Assembly (NCBI GenBank): GCA_022113835.1
Contig: JAILWY010000021.1
Coordinates: 10,788,001-10,852,000, forward strand
Direction: 5' to 3'
DNA: 64,000 bases
Source: Atopsyche davidsoni
Taxonomy: Eukaryota > Arthropoda > Insecta > Trichoptera > Hydrobiosidae
Numbering within the stretch: position 1 is the stretch's first letter; the number at the start of each line of letters is the position of its first letter. Below are positions 1 through 12,940 of the stretch, in pieces. The position numbers and the translations under genes are program-made. Under the pieces are notes generated by a model. It had not been told where the DNA came from, made no database searches, and saw only the letters and a program-made list of their open reading frames with translations.

Positions 1-1347
1 CTAAGAAAATAAAGGACAAATAAACAGATGGACCGTAATAGATGTGAGAGAGAAAAAACGAAACTGTTATATTTTTTTGATACATCGTGAAATACAGTAA
101 TTGCTTTCAAAATGAATTACCATATTTTATGCTCCCATATAAAAAAAAAATAGCGACATATTTGCATTCGGTTGCCTAATTTCTGAATACTAAAGCAAGT
201 AATTAACAATTGATCGTCTAGATATCTCGTCATAGAAAAGCTGTGTTAATTTCATACAAAAGCGACTTGACAAACTTCATATTTGCTTGAAGTATATTTT
301 TTAGGACAACAGTTTTGATTTACACGGTATTTAGGTTATCAATACACACTTAAAATGACAAAAGAACCTTCGAATATTTTATTAAGGACATAGGTGGGAT
401 TTTAATACAAACCCCGGGGTTATCGAGGCCCGTTGTTCTATTAAATTCAGATAAAACGCTTCTGAAACTGAGCAAAATTTATACCCAATACATGTAAAAT
501 AAACTATTATAAATAAATATTGGAAAAACCGCCAGTATTTTTGCGTACATTATGCAAAACAGCCTTCAATCTTGTTAGGACACAAATTCACTCGATCTCT
601 ATTTTGTTTCAATTACCTAATTACTGTATACACAATATATCCGTATCGGCGAAAAAAGTATATTTATAATACAATATTTATTGGTTAATACTTTAAAATA
701 TTAAATATTTTTAACAAATTATACGTGGTTGTTTTCTGTTTAGATATTTTTATTCAAATTAATATATATACTGTTGATTTTCCATGTTTTTTTATTGTGT
801 GTGATTAGTTTCACTAAACTGAATTGTTGCCATTTTCAAACTGAATAATGTGGAAATCACAAAATAATAATTTATTTGAACGAAATATACATTTTCAAAA
901 TAAATATTGAATTTAAATAGCATTAATTTTTTTTCTTTATTATTCATAAAATAAATAATGAATCTTTCATTGTTCAAAGGGAGTATGCAAATAATCGATT
1001 GCGAGTACAAACCGCCCCTGATGTATTTTAGGTATAGCAAACAATGGAGTAAAATACTTTCATCCGGGCAAAATTCAAATATATGACGCAAGTGCTGAGA
1101 ATTTGAAATTCGCAAATGCGGGTGTAAATAAAGGCGTGGAATAACAAACACATATAAATCGTAACACAAAACACAAACCTACCTAATTATCTCGGATTTT
1201 GGTGTACAAAGGGTTAAATAAATGTTTATCCAACTGGACAGGATACCTTGGGGGGCAGTAACGCTCACACCTGCATATTTATAGTGAAATTATCTACAGT
1301 CTATCTATCTGCTAAAATGCATGAAACATTTGGTATTTTTGGCCAAA

Positions 1348-1690
1348 TGTCTTAGTAAAGCGCATAATATTTTTTCTATTTTGTTCAGATTCTCCTAGAA
1401 AAGTACACGAAAAGTTTGCTATTGTGTATTGATTTTCTTGGTTATGCATTTGTAAAGTTTTCCAATATAATAATATTGTCCTAGAAAAGCGCATACAAAA
1501 TTTGCTATTTTGTTTTGACTGTCTTAGAAAAGCTCATGTAAAATTTTCTACTCCTAACTCCTGTCTTTCGGTTGTCTTGTATACCGCATAAAAATTGCTA
1601 TTTTTATCGATTATCCTAGTAAAATATATTAAAATTAAGCTACTATATTTTGTCTTGGTAAAATTCAGGAATAAATTCGTCATAAAAACG
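1348..1690. repeat. Degenerate ~43-bp tandem repeat
   Basis: Diverged units open with TGTCTTAG or TCCTAG followed by AAAAGCGCAT and a TTTGCTATTTTG-like tract. Unit starts are near 1348, 1391, 1477, 1520, 1573, 1613 and 1652. Spacings of 43, 86 and 43 show the period, and later units drift. No coding frame runs through it. Confidence 0.65.
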
Positions 1691-4600
1691 TCGTTTGTCC
1701 TTGTTATCTTTAATTGATTAGGTTACAATATAATAGTACAAGGTAAAAAATCTCATCTTTTAATATTCATATATTTGACGCTTGGTATTTCAATATTCAG
1801 GGATATTAGTGATCACAGAATCCCAGGCTCTAATAAAGTTGATATCTTTTTTTAATTCTTATAAAATATGAATTGTCTATCTTCCCTCTTGATTTAATAA
1901 TCTTTCCCTATTTACCGGAAGTCAAGTCTCTGAAATTACTGTAAATACAGCCGCAACCTTTTCAAACCACTCTTTACCTTGCTTGCTGTTTGTATCGATT
2001 GTAATAATATTATTATATTTGAATATTTCTCGCTGGTGGAATAAGAACTCAATCATACAATCTTCTTAACTTTAATTTTAATCAAAGTAAATTATTTTTC
2101 TCAGAATTTTGTATTTTTTTATCAGTATACCCTATGTAATATAAAACATATCACGTATTTAACATCAAAGCAAATGTTTTGATGTAATTCCAATTAAAAA
2201 ATTAATTTGAGTTCACATGAAATATTATTTAACTTTGATTAAATATATTTCTCAATTAAAATTCAATGGTTTTATTTTTTTTTATATAAATTTCATATTT
2301 TCTATTTTTTTAAGTAATTCTGATGTATTATTCTTTATAGGCGGTGCCTTAGAATTGTATAAATGCATTTTATTTCAAGCAAGCAAGATATGCTCCAAAA
2401 TAAATTTTAAATATCTGTTTTGTGGCAATTTAATGATTTTTAATTTAAAAAAATCATGTATTTAAGTACTAAGGGTCATATTGGTTTGGAAGAATCAGAA
2501 TCATAACTGAATAAATAAATAAAATATGTAATAAATCATTATGTACAGAGATGTGATTAAAATTCTGGTTTCTAGTCAGTAATCAAATAATTTAACTATA
2601 AAGATCAAAGTAAACTGACATTAATTTTTTATTTTCCATAAATCACCGTCGTTTAAAAATTATTTTAATGTTTAAACAAGTCTCTATTTATGTGCACAGT
2701 TATTTAAAAGGATTTTTTTATTAATAATTTTTTTTAGCTTTATTTCTTTTTTTAGCTCCGACATTTTTTTCGCTCAGACTCAATGTAGCATAAGGCTTTT
2801 AAATATAACATTTTTTAGTTTTTGCCTTTTCGACCAGCTAAAATACACACAATATATCTCAAATGGCTATCGGTAATGAACGTCGAAGATACAAAGAGTT
2901 ACACAAGTCACTCCAGGAAATCGTTCACGTCACATTATTGACATCTGAGCGCTTCCCTTAAATTTAATGTTTCAGCGAGTCTCGGGGATGCTCGGGCGCC
3001 TTATAAATCTCAGCCTCTCCTTGGGGATGCTGTAATCTATTTTTCTTGAGATTTTTTATTACAATCATACGCAAAACGTAAACATTAACCAGCACAATGT
3101 AATTTCGAAGGGCAAAGCAGATTATTCAATAACGCTCAAACATTCATTTATTATTTCATTTTATTTTAATTCTATCTTTGCTTGAGTTTTCTTATAAAAA
3201 CCGCTATTGTTTTTTTTTGCTTTTTGAAGTAAAAACATTCTATAATCTTGTTCTCTCAAAATAATTATTTTAAAGAAAGGTAAAATGGCAATTCACTTTC
3301 ATATTTATAATAAAATATTATATTTCTTCATAAATATCATTTGTGTCATTCTGATGTCAACAAAATTTAGGGTGTTTAATCAATATATTTGACAAAGCTG
3401 GTTGTGTAAATAAAAGTGCTGACAAACAAAAACATATTTATCTGCTATCTACTTTGATAATATATACTTGTTGTGTAAGACGCATACGTTTTTTTACATT
3501 TCGTTTAAAATAAAGGATTTTTTTTTTGTAGATCAGTATAGAAACACCCTTTCCTGTAGTTGGTGCACACCAAAGACGAAATCTAACTACCTGCTTAAAA
3601 TTAATGAAAATTTATCGACGTAACTAATAATGGATAATCGCTCAATTAATCACTGAATGCCCTGAAAGGCCGATAATTTGTATTTATTACGGCAGGCCGG
3701 AATATAAACTGACCGCTGGAAACATTCGCAAAGTTACTAGCAAAAAAGCCTTTCCGAAGGTCGGAGAGCCTCCAGCTGAAGAGTTAGACACGGTTTTCCA
3801 CTCAGCTTTTTCAGTTGGTTGCTCTCCTTCAGGCGTCAGGCCTCCACCTCTCCAGAAACTGCCGATAATAGCCTTACGCACCGAAACACTGAAACTACCC
3901 TTAATTAATACTCACGCATACTGTGTACCCTAGAATGACAAGCGTTTTTTTTTTTTTTTTCATAAGTCTTAAATCTTAGTGTTTTTCAAAACACTATGTA
4001 TAAAATACTCGTCCAAATATAACTAACAAAATAAAATATAGAAAAAATACATTTTTCATTCAAACATTATATGTCACAAATTTTGATGAAGAAAATCTTT
4101 TCCAGTTTTGATAATATCATAACCATTTTTATTTGCATCTTACTTTTCTGTGTTTTATTACTGATATTTATTTACTTAAAATATTTCCATTATTATAGAC
4201 ACTGTTATCTTCATTCAATTTACGTTTCAATCAAACATTCAAGCCTTACATTCTAGGGGTATTTTGGGAAATGAGCAAATGTTTCAGAATCGCTCCGGAA
4301 TTTGGAATTGAAACATCTAAAAGAGAGGGTAACAACAATGTGAACAATTCAATAATTAGAATTTCAGTATAGGCTAGACTCTACGGTATATTTCTCAAAT
4401 AAAATACTCAAAGAAAATCAGAAATGAATATATTTATTTTTGATGAAAATAAATATACGTAACGATTTTTTGTTATTGCATATTATATTTGATATCCACT
4501 ATCGGCTAAAAATTGTAACTGGTAGAAATATATATGACTTACTTACGACATTGAACTAGTAATGTGTTTTCATAAAGTACAAAAAGTTATTTTAAAATCA

Positions 4601-5459
4601 ACTTTTCTAAATAATTATAATGTAATGTAAACTTGTACACTGCAATAAATTATATATGCGCATATTATTTACATGCTAAATTTTTTAAAAGTCGGCACGT
4701 GGTCACTATTAATCATTTCTTTATTTTAGGATTTATCATTGCGTGGAAAAGATCCCTAATTATTATTTAACACAACATAAATATTGTCATTACATGCGGC
4801 ACTTAAACCACCTTCGCCCCCGGGTTAATTATTTCATTATTTATTTCACCCTTAACGACCAAATATGTCATGTATTCCCGCAATACACTGGAGCCGCATT
4901 ACCCATTAGACTTAGGGGTGAGATTACACCTGACAGCACTCCACGCAGCTTCTACTGTGACAAAATTCTAAAAACCTGATTAAGGTGATCGTCAAACATT
5001 ACAAACAGGCGGCATGAGAAAACACAATGTTCGTTTTAAATCAATAAATATAGTTTGATCAAAATTTTGAATCACTTATGAGATAAATATCATTAGAAAA
5101 AAATCAACTGATGAATTTGAGAATAAATTATTTTAATGTTTCTATTACTTTATTCTGGAGAACGTATAACTAAAACCTGTTACCAATCATATTTTAGATT
5201 ACCTGTATGATTGATGAAACTCTTGTCTTGTATAGAGAGTGTAAACATAAAATAAAGCACTTAGTTCTGGCATCAAAAATATCACTGGCTTTGGGCTTGA
5301 TATGAATCAATATTTTGTCGATTTGTGCATACAATTTTTTTAATTCTCACAGTCGTTGATGAAATATATAAATGTTTTGCTGTATAATCTATATGAAAGT
5401 TATGCAATATAAATTAATCAATGTAAACAAAGCGCTGTGTTCAAATTTAATAATCCAAT

Positions 5460-6840
5460 CAATCCGCAGTTTGGGATCGAACTAACGCGGTCCTTCATTA
5501 CGAGTCGATTGGTTTCGGTTTAATAATGTCGAATTTTAACGTGATGATTGATTTAATCTCCCGCTCACGCTATGTGTCATCAGGTCATTAGTGTTCAGTC
5601 CACAGCGAATGGACTTTCATGGGGGAAAATCAACATTCAGTATTCAGTTTATTTGTCGACAATGTTAGAGGCATTGTTAGTATTTCGCTCCAATTAGATC
5701 ATCGTTGAACAACAAATATGAATAACTGAATGCCCAGGAGATTACGATAATACTAGCCTGTGGGCGCATTTGCCTTCCAAAAGATTTTAAAAAAAAATTG
5801 TTATGCTATTATATTTTAATTTAGTACTATAAAATATACTTGGATACAAAAATGCGCACAAAAACATTTTATCGAATCGGATGTTCAAAAAAAAAAATAT
5901 ATATATATATTTGTACTTGGTCAAAATTAGGGAAAAATATTACAACGCTAAGGTAGCTTTGTTGAATAGTTAAGAAGTTTTTTTTTTGACAAATAAAAAA
6001 AAACTTCAACATTATGTTTAAAACTAAGGAAGTATATAATTTCTAGTATTTTTTGTTCAAGCTTTAAATTTTTTTTGTTTCTATTTTTGTATCCTTGTAT
6101 ATAAAAATCCTGATCATTTCATAATATACTAATTGAATTTGTAATACTACAATTATTTATTATTTTTTATATCCTCTTGCTAAGACTGACAGTGATTTTC
6201 TAATAAATGGGAATTTTGTATTCTATTCTGGACTTTTTTTTGGGTTGGCTTTCATTAAATATCAAAAGAGAATTTTATAATGCAAAGTGTATTGATACGT
6301 TAATATCATTGTTCAATAACGTGAAAACTTAAAGAAACGAAAAGATATTTTATTTTGTAAAATTAAAAGAAAACCTGTATTTTGTACTGAATAGTATTTT
6401 ACAGCAGCCTTTCAGTTTCAATACAAAATTGACATAATTTGAAAATAGCAATGAAGGACGTTAAAGCGAGACTAAGCCACAATGCAAGCAGAATGACAGA
6501 ATAAATAAACCTGACTGAAAAGTATGAAAGTCGGGGTTCCGGCTGCAGCCGAGCGCTCGAGCCTCCATTGTCGGCCAATATTAATGCTCGAGCTCGAGCT
6601 GGTCGCAGTGCAGTGAACATAAAGGGATGATTGCGAAATCGTATTTATAAAAGAAAACTTCCCTATTCCAGAAACGTCACTATGAATTTTTCGCTCCGAT
6701 GAAACCTTTGTGCAATCGCTAAAGTTTCATAAATGGGTTAGCACATTAGCGAATGTGTCTTAATAAAGCCTTTGTTATGAAATTTATTTGCTCAGTTCCG
6801 GTAGAGTAATGTCCGCCCTGGGCTGTGACGTAATTTCTAT
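5460..6840. other. Unique, less AT-rich block, possible conserved non-coding DNA
   Basis: At 5,460-5,760 and again at 6,520-6,835 the sequence loses its homopolymer runs and becomes complex, with many ATTA/TAAT cores and a TGACGTAA motif near 6,826. There is no open frame with splice borders and no match to the repeats found elsewhere in the window. This is the texture expected of a developmental enhancer or conserved non-coding element. Conservation itself was not tested. Confidence 0.25.
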
Positions 6841-7111
6841 GTAAAAACTACAAATGAAAACTTTATGATATAAATGGAATATTTCACAAAAAGCAATATC
6901 CACGATAAGTCGTTTAAATTTGTGAAAATAAATATTACACAACGTTTTTAAGTGTATACAAAATTTGGACTATTTTTTATTTTAAGAACTTTTCCAGTTT
7001 TTCTTAACCTTTTGATGGCAGAAGCAATATAAATATTTATACTCATTACTCAATGTTTGAAAACTCCAGGTTTGTCATATTTGTTGTGAAAATAATAAAA
7101 GTAAATTTAAG

Positions 7112-7332
7112 TTAAATGTGTAAGTATGTCTATTTTTGGATTGAACGTCAATCAAATGCGTATTTATTACCTATTACAGGTTTATATTATTTACTAAAAT
7201 AATTAGGCACATAGAAGATGATTTAAAGAAATTCTCAGAAAAATATCATCGTGATTTGTGTGGTTTGTGATCCCACACAAATCACGATGATATTTTTCTG
7301 AGAATTTCTTTAAATCATCTTAAATGTGTAAG
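7112..7332 (-). mobile_element. Foldback tRNA-SINE tail with 13-bp TSD
   Basis: The 13-mer TTAAATGTGTAAG occurs at 7112-7124 and again at 7320-7332, bracketing a 195-bp insertion. The insertion begins with the family's fixed tail end (TATGTCTATTTTTGG...). It then folds back on itself: 7216-7263 and 7273-7320 are perfect 48-bp inverted arms around a 9-nt loop. The tRNA-like head is almost entirely absent. Read on the minus strand, the 3' tail is intact and the 5' part is replaced by an inverted copy. Confidence 0.85.
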
Positions 7333-8534
7333 CTTTCACTGATATTTACGTCAATAAACAATTTATATCTAGAACAAATATAAGAATAGCAATGTAAGCT
7401 GGTTCTGATAGAATATTCTCTTTGAGTAAATCCCACAAAGAAAAAGACTACTCACCACATAAGATCTTCAAAAGCTGCTTGTCCATTTGCTTACTTTTGT
7501 TGTAAGAATACAGATTATTAACAATAAAAAATATGCATGACCGGATCAAAATATTCAAAATTTCTGAAAAAATAAATATATCATCATTGTTTTTTTTTTT
7601 TTACTTTTAAAATTACCTCATAAATAAAACATATGTCTTAACATAATAAAAAGAATACATTTGTTTATTCGATATAATAAATTTGTTAGAAAAGATTTTC
7701 TTATGTGTTTAAAAAAACAATGGCTAAAAATATTCTAAATATTTTTTTTTTATATCTTCAGAAAACACAACAAACTTTTTCAATTCACGTGCTTTAAAAT
7801 TATATTAATTGAATAATGTTTATAGATGAGGTATATATTCTCACAATTGTTTTTCTATAATGTCATTTTAGTTTCAAAGCTTCAATTAGGCTATGTAGCC
7901 CTCTAATTTGAACAGACAGGTAAAGTTGTAGTTAAACTGCTACAAAATGCTGTTTAGTTTCTGCATCATGCATGCTCTTGAAGCGAGAGGCACTAAGAAG
8001 TGCTGTCATGGAGGTCATGAGCAGTTCCCATAAAAATAAATAATTAAAGTCTCCATATTACATGTGTTCTTCAGAGAGGTCTCGAATAATATGATTTTGA
8101 TAGAATGCAATTAACTTATAAAATATTTTATATTATTTACTATTAAAAAAAATTATTTTTCAAAACAGACGTGCCCCCATTTTATATCAATTTGATATCT
8201 TAAGAAGCAGACTTTATCTTTCCATAAAATCTTTTGATCCTTATAATATAGCCTGCAAAAATAATAAACACAATTTATTAGACTTATACACTTCCAAAAA
8301 AATCTATTTTAGAAACCTATTTAAAAGTCGATTAAAAAACTGCTTAAAATAATTCGAGATATGTGAAGGTTTATATTATATAAAATTGGGGAGTCTAATT
8401 ATAATTTTCAAATAAAAATATATGGAATTTAAATCTTATAAATTAAATTATAGTTTATTTGACTGTAATGAGATACTGATATTGGTTTTAGAATATAATC
8501 ACAATCTCCGATAAGTATGGGACTTGTTAAAATT

Positions 8535-8790
8535 CTATTCTATTTTTTTTATTGAACTTCAATCAAGTGCATATTTATGGTATTTACCTATCCAGGTTTA
8601 TTAATATTAATATGATTACAGGTATATTGTTTCACACATTGAAATGATTAAAAAAACTCTCAGAAAAATATCATCGTGACTTGCGTGGGATTCGAACCCA
8701 CATCTCCAAGTTTACATGGCCGGTGCATTATCTAATTATGCTAACAAGCCACTACAATTCATCGAAAATGTCTGATATCATCAAATATAT
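8535..8790 (-). mobile_element. tRNA-derived SINE copy
   Basis: On the minus strand the order is head, A-box-like TTAGCATAATTAG, B-box-like GGTTCGAATCCC (near 8690-8702) and the tail shared with the copies at 10, 22 and 43 kb. The 'CTCAGAAAAATATCATCG' segment of the family lies at 8660-8677. This copy is not visibly folded back. Boundaries are approximate and no clear target duplication was seen. Confidence 0.7.
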
Positions 8791-9264
8791 GAAAAGTTCG
8801 AATATAGGTACAATGGCGCTGCTTTGTGTGAATACCGATCGATTGATGGCGTATTGCCAAAAATTTTTGAGGTATTTTCGTGAATCTTTAATTCCGCGTT
8901 CTGGGCGGACCGGACGAGCGAGCGTAAATGAATTAACAACCCGAAGAATAATTTAGATTTTTGCGATGATCCAAATATGTTTCAGGATGATTTATACCCG
9001 GTTGGTCCTAGCCGGAAGGGTCGACTAGAGCAACCTCGGCGTGCTCCTTACACTGTGGAATATATTCATTCAAACATCCATTAGGCGTAATTTTCGGATC
9101 GTAAACCGCAATATTCACGCGCAACCTCCGGTCGTTAATATTTATTGTATGCATATTTGAGTATCTCTGACCACGCACGTATTTTATTCGCAATATGTTA
9201 TTTATACGTGATTAATGTTTACTCATTTAAAAAAATTATTTTGTTTGTTAATTTATATATATAT

Positions 9265-9281
9265 TGTGTGTGTGTGTGTGT
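9265..9281. repeat. (TG)n microsatellite
   Basis: About eight TG dinucleotides follow a short (TA)n run. It is a simple repeat with no other structure. Confidence 0.9.
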
Positions 9282-9360
9282 AAAAATAGACACGTGTGCA
9301 CACTCAATTAAAAATAATTATTTTAGCCCAAATATAGCGTAGAGGATTCTGTTGTTTAAT

Positions 9361-9839
9361 TTGTCCTTCCTGAGAGCTTTGTAAACTTCGATAAAGCTCA
9401 AAGCTTCGCTAGCAACACGGCAGCTAACTCTGGGCCGCTTCAGCTCAGGCTTCAGGCTTCGGGGTAGCCACCAGAGGGTGTATTGTGGTACCTAGAAATG
9501 CCCAAATCCAGTATGCTTGATTTGATTCCATTGTGAACTATTCCGTTTGAGCTCCTGCGATGTTACATTAAGGACAGTTATATTGCGAAGAAATTTCATA
9601 AATCAAAATAGACCTTCATTCTCTGAAAGTGCTTTCAATACAAAAATAAAAATTTTCTGTCGTAAATTAAAAATAAAACTCTTTAGCTTACTCAGTTAAA
9701 CATATGTTAAATAAAAATCTTTTTTCAATTAGTAAAATCTTTGTAAAGAAATCGGGAGTCGTATGTTTAATGAGTTCATATTTAAGTACAGTTTACACCC
9801 ATTCATATATTATTTATCAAATAAGTTATAACTTGCCAT
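9361..9839. other. Unrecognised, mostly AT-rich, with one GC-richer patch
   Basis: The patch at about 9,370-9,500 is complex and G+C-richer; it contains direct CAGGCTTCAGGCTTC repeats. It has no open frame and no repeat match. The rest is AT-rich filler up to the SINE target site at 9,840. Confidence 0.4.
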
Positions 9840-10663
9840 ATATCCATTTTTATATTAATTTTAGATTAATGTCAATCAGAATGCGTTTTTATTTACCCAT
9901 GCAGGTATTAGTATATTTATGTGATTAAGCACATTTTTTCATACATTGAAAACAATTAAAGAAAACTCTCAGAAAATATCATCGTGACTTGTGAGGGATT
10001 CGAACCCACATCCCCAAGCTTTCATGAAAGCTTGGGGATGTGGGTGCATTTATCCAACTATGCTAACGAGCCACTGCAATTTAGTGAGAATTTTTAATAA
10101 TCATATTCTACATATGAACTAATATGCTCGGGCTAATCAGAAAGCTTGGGGATGTGGGTTCGAATCCCTCACAAGTCACGATGATATTTTCTGAGAGTTT
10201 TCTTTAATTGTTTTCAATGTATGAAAAAATGTGCTTAATCACATAAATATACTAATACTTGCATGGGTAAATAAAAACGCATTCTGATTGACATTAATCT
10301 AAAATTAATATAATTGAATGGTGCGCGTCTCGGCTAAACATCAATAGATTTTAAAAATAATAAATAAACCAGATTTGGATATTAAAATGCTTCACTTGTT
10401 ACTTTAATTAAAAAGTCCAGTGTTTGCAAATCATTAAATATTGATTAGCCCGAGCATATTAGTTCATATGTAGAATATGATTATTAAAAATTCTCACTAA
10501 ATTGCAGTGGCTCGTTAGCATAGTTGGATAAATGCACCGGCCATGAAAGCTTGGGGATGTGGGTTCGAATCCCTCACAAGTCACGATGATATTTTCTGAG
10601 AGTTTTCTTTAATTGTTTTCAATGTATGAAAAAATGTGCTTAATCACATAAATATCCATTTTT
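9840..10663 (-). mobile_element. Composite inverted SINE insertion with 12-bp TSD
   Basis: ATATCCATTTTT occurs at 9840-9851 and 10652-10663, so the 800 bp between were inserted as one unit. From left to right: an antisense SINE tail and head fragment (9852-10023); a 116-nt spacer with an antisense tRNA-like piece; a sense copy of the same segment (10140-10312) forming ~173-bp inverted arms with at least one mismatch; then a sense full head, tRNA-like region (A box TTAGCATAGTTGG, B box GGTTCGAATCCC) and a truncated tail to 10,651. A perfect 42-nt palindrome spans 10004-10045. The intact 3' tail end lies at the left boundary, hence minus orientation. Confidence 0.85.
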
Positions 10664-12739
10664 CTCAAATCAATTAATTTAAAATGGTTTTTTGACTCTA
10701 TTGACATTTTCAATAAATGCTTTATTGAACAAATTAAAATAATAGTACCTGCAGCATAATATTTTGATCTAACTCTTGTAAATAGTATTGTAAATTTCAT
10801 TGATGATGATCAAGGAAACTCATCTATATTTTATATTGAAAAAGAAACGCACGATTAGTGTGTTTTTTTTAATCTACAACTCTTAATTCAAAAGGTTTTT
10901 TATTTCGTTAAACACGTTTTTTAGTATATTTTACAAAAAAAAACATTTTGTTCCAACAAGTTGTCAGTGGTCTGATAAAAAAAACATTGTAGGTTTCAAA
11001 AGTAAAAAAAGGGTTGCGGAAAAAAATCAAAACCGAACGTTTAACATCGGATTAAATTAACTAAAAGCCTTTTAAATGCGAGGAGGGGTATTTTATATAC
11101 TGAAAATTAATTTAAAAACGTGTAACTTGCGTAATAAATTAAAAAAAGTTTTCAATACCAATTTCAAACAAATTAAATATATTTCATCGCTTTCCAATGT
11201 TGAAGCAAATCATTGCTTACTGATTAATGTTATTAAGTAATAAATAAATTCGTTTTAATCACCAGTACAGGTTTTTTGTGGAATCTATATATTATATCAT
11301 AAATATATAAATAATCGATTGTCCCATAATAAGCGAGGATAACACATGGCTTGGATGGAAAAATTCTATATATACAATAAATAACAAGGCGTTTCTCATG
11401 ATCTTGTACTGCTAAATAATTAAATTCGAGGTTATAATATTTTTTTTATAATTTGCATCAAAAAACAAATTGGAATTTAATATCACATATGAAAATTATC
11501 TGTGAAAAATGTTAAGCATCGAGCACACAATTATAAATTATAATTTGATGAGAAACGTCAAACACATCATTAAATAAATTAAACTAGTTATTTATGTTAA
11601 AAAAAAAAACTACTGTAGCTTGCAAATATAAACAAGTCTATATAAGATCACATTTTTGCAGAAAATATTATTTTCGCATGAATCTAAAATAATTGATAAA
11701 TTGGTAAAGTTTCTTGAACTCCAGCCTATCTTGAAATATTTTTGGCAGATTTCCAGTTTAATTATCATATAATGTCCTAGTTTATATCTGAATCGAAGTT
11801 TTATGAAAAATAAAATGAAAATGTAATGTTTTTGGCCAGAGGATATAAAATTAACTATTATATTCAAATATACACTTCGTGTTTATTTTAAAAGCTAATA
11901 ACTTTTTTTCAGCCAATTTTTTTTTGTTTTAATTTTAATAAATAAAAGCTCAGTTTTATTTAACCTATATCCCGAGATCTTGGGGTAATTTTAATGTCAG
12001 TGAGTATATTAGTGACGCTCAAAATGTTTGGTAAAATTATGAAAACATCAATAATAATAACAATATAAAAAATATTAATAATTACAAAAACAAATTATAG
12101 TTTTTTATTTAATTTTTGATTGAAAAAAATTGTATTGAAATGCATACCGGGTATTATTAAGCTGATTTTCAAAGTGTTTTCTATTATTTATTTAAGATAA
12201 TAAAACAATATCTACTATAATAATATCCATTGTGTGTATGTTTCATTTTTTGGTTCTTTATAGAATATCTTAAAAGATACAACGCTGATTTTTTACATGT
12301 ATGTTCAGTAAGTTTTTCCGCAGCTATGTGCCGAATTTCAAGACGATAAGATAATATTTTCATTCATAAACCAATTTAATAAAACTATAAAATATGCTTT
12401 AGCGAGTTTCAATATGTACGAATTATAGGATTTTGTTGTTCACCGCGAGAATTTCAAATTTAGAACTTGTACAAAAAAACAAATTTTGATGCTTCTTAGA
12501 AATTTTCAGTTTCAGACACATGTACCAATTTTATTTTTTTATCGAAATTGCGTTAGAAATTATTAATCACATCATTAATAACTCAAAATACCTCCGAAAA
12601 CGTCATTCTGTGACGGGCAACATTTCTAGTATTTATATATTCTCAATCCATTCCGAAACTTTTTATAAAAAAATATTACAATAGTATAAATAAAATATAA
12701 TTTTGCAGTCCTCTCAATCCATAGCGAATTCCATCAGCG
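10664..12739. other. AT-rich stretch, nothing recognised
   Basis: I see long A/T runs and no credible exon, RNA gene or repeat copy. Open frames here, such as the 85-codon minus frame near 11.6-11.9 kb, are low-complexity. Confidence 0.6.
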
Positions 12740-12940
12740 GATTCGTCACATCGGCAGCGTCCCAAGATGGAGAACAAAGGCTGCTGTAACGTCCTGCAGG
12801 AGTACGGCGGGTAATGAGGGCCCACCACTTCCCGCCCCCACCGGAAGTCTACGAACCGCTGAAAAACTCGGGGAAGATGGCGGCATTAGTGCCGGCGTGT
12901 TTTGTGTCAGCTCTGTTTCCTTTTTACGGCCCCCGCGTAA
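12740..12940 (+). promoter_or_regulatory. Promoter-like GC island with ETS and YY1-type sites
   Basis: A sharply bounded GC-rich island in AT-rich DNA contains a CCGGAAGT ETS-type site (12841-12848) and AAGATGGCGGC (12874-12884), the form bound by YY1-class factors at housekeeping promoters. At 12767 an ATG in good context (CCCAAGATGG) opens a 15-codon frame that could instead run to a GT donor at 12811. It may be an alternative promoter inside the receptor intron, the start of a nested gene, or an enhancer. No downstream exon was identified. Confidence 0.4.

Larger units (their letters stand above)
1..7111. other. AT-rich non-coding DNA, probably receptor-gene intron
   Basis: No open frame here resembles a known protein. 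The longest (about 125 codons on the minus strand near 800-1170) is low-complexity and rich in F, Y and I, as expected of AT-rich noise. Besides the tandem repeat listed separately, the stretch holds homopolymer and AT runs and a modestly GC-richer block at about 3,660-3,900. By position it lies downstream of the minus-strand receptor exon at 39 kb. Intronic status is inferred, because no later exon of that gene was found. Confidence 0.5.

Noticed and set aside
792..1169. 125-codon minus-strand frame
   Set aside because: Dominated by F, Y, I, L and N as expected of AT-rich DNA; no motif and no splice context.
10537..10592. tRNA gene suggested by A-box and B-box sequences (also near 8.7, 22.4, 43.2 and 57.9 kb)
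   Set aside because: The same unit recurs with a shared head and tail and with TSDs, so it is a tRNA-derived SINE. Several copies are folded or broken and none forms a clean acceptor stem.
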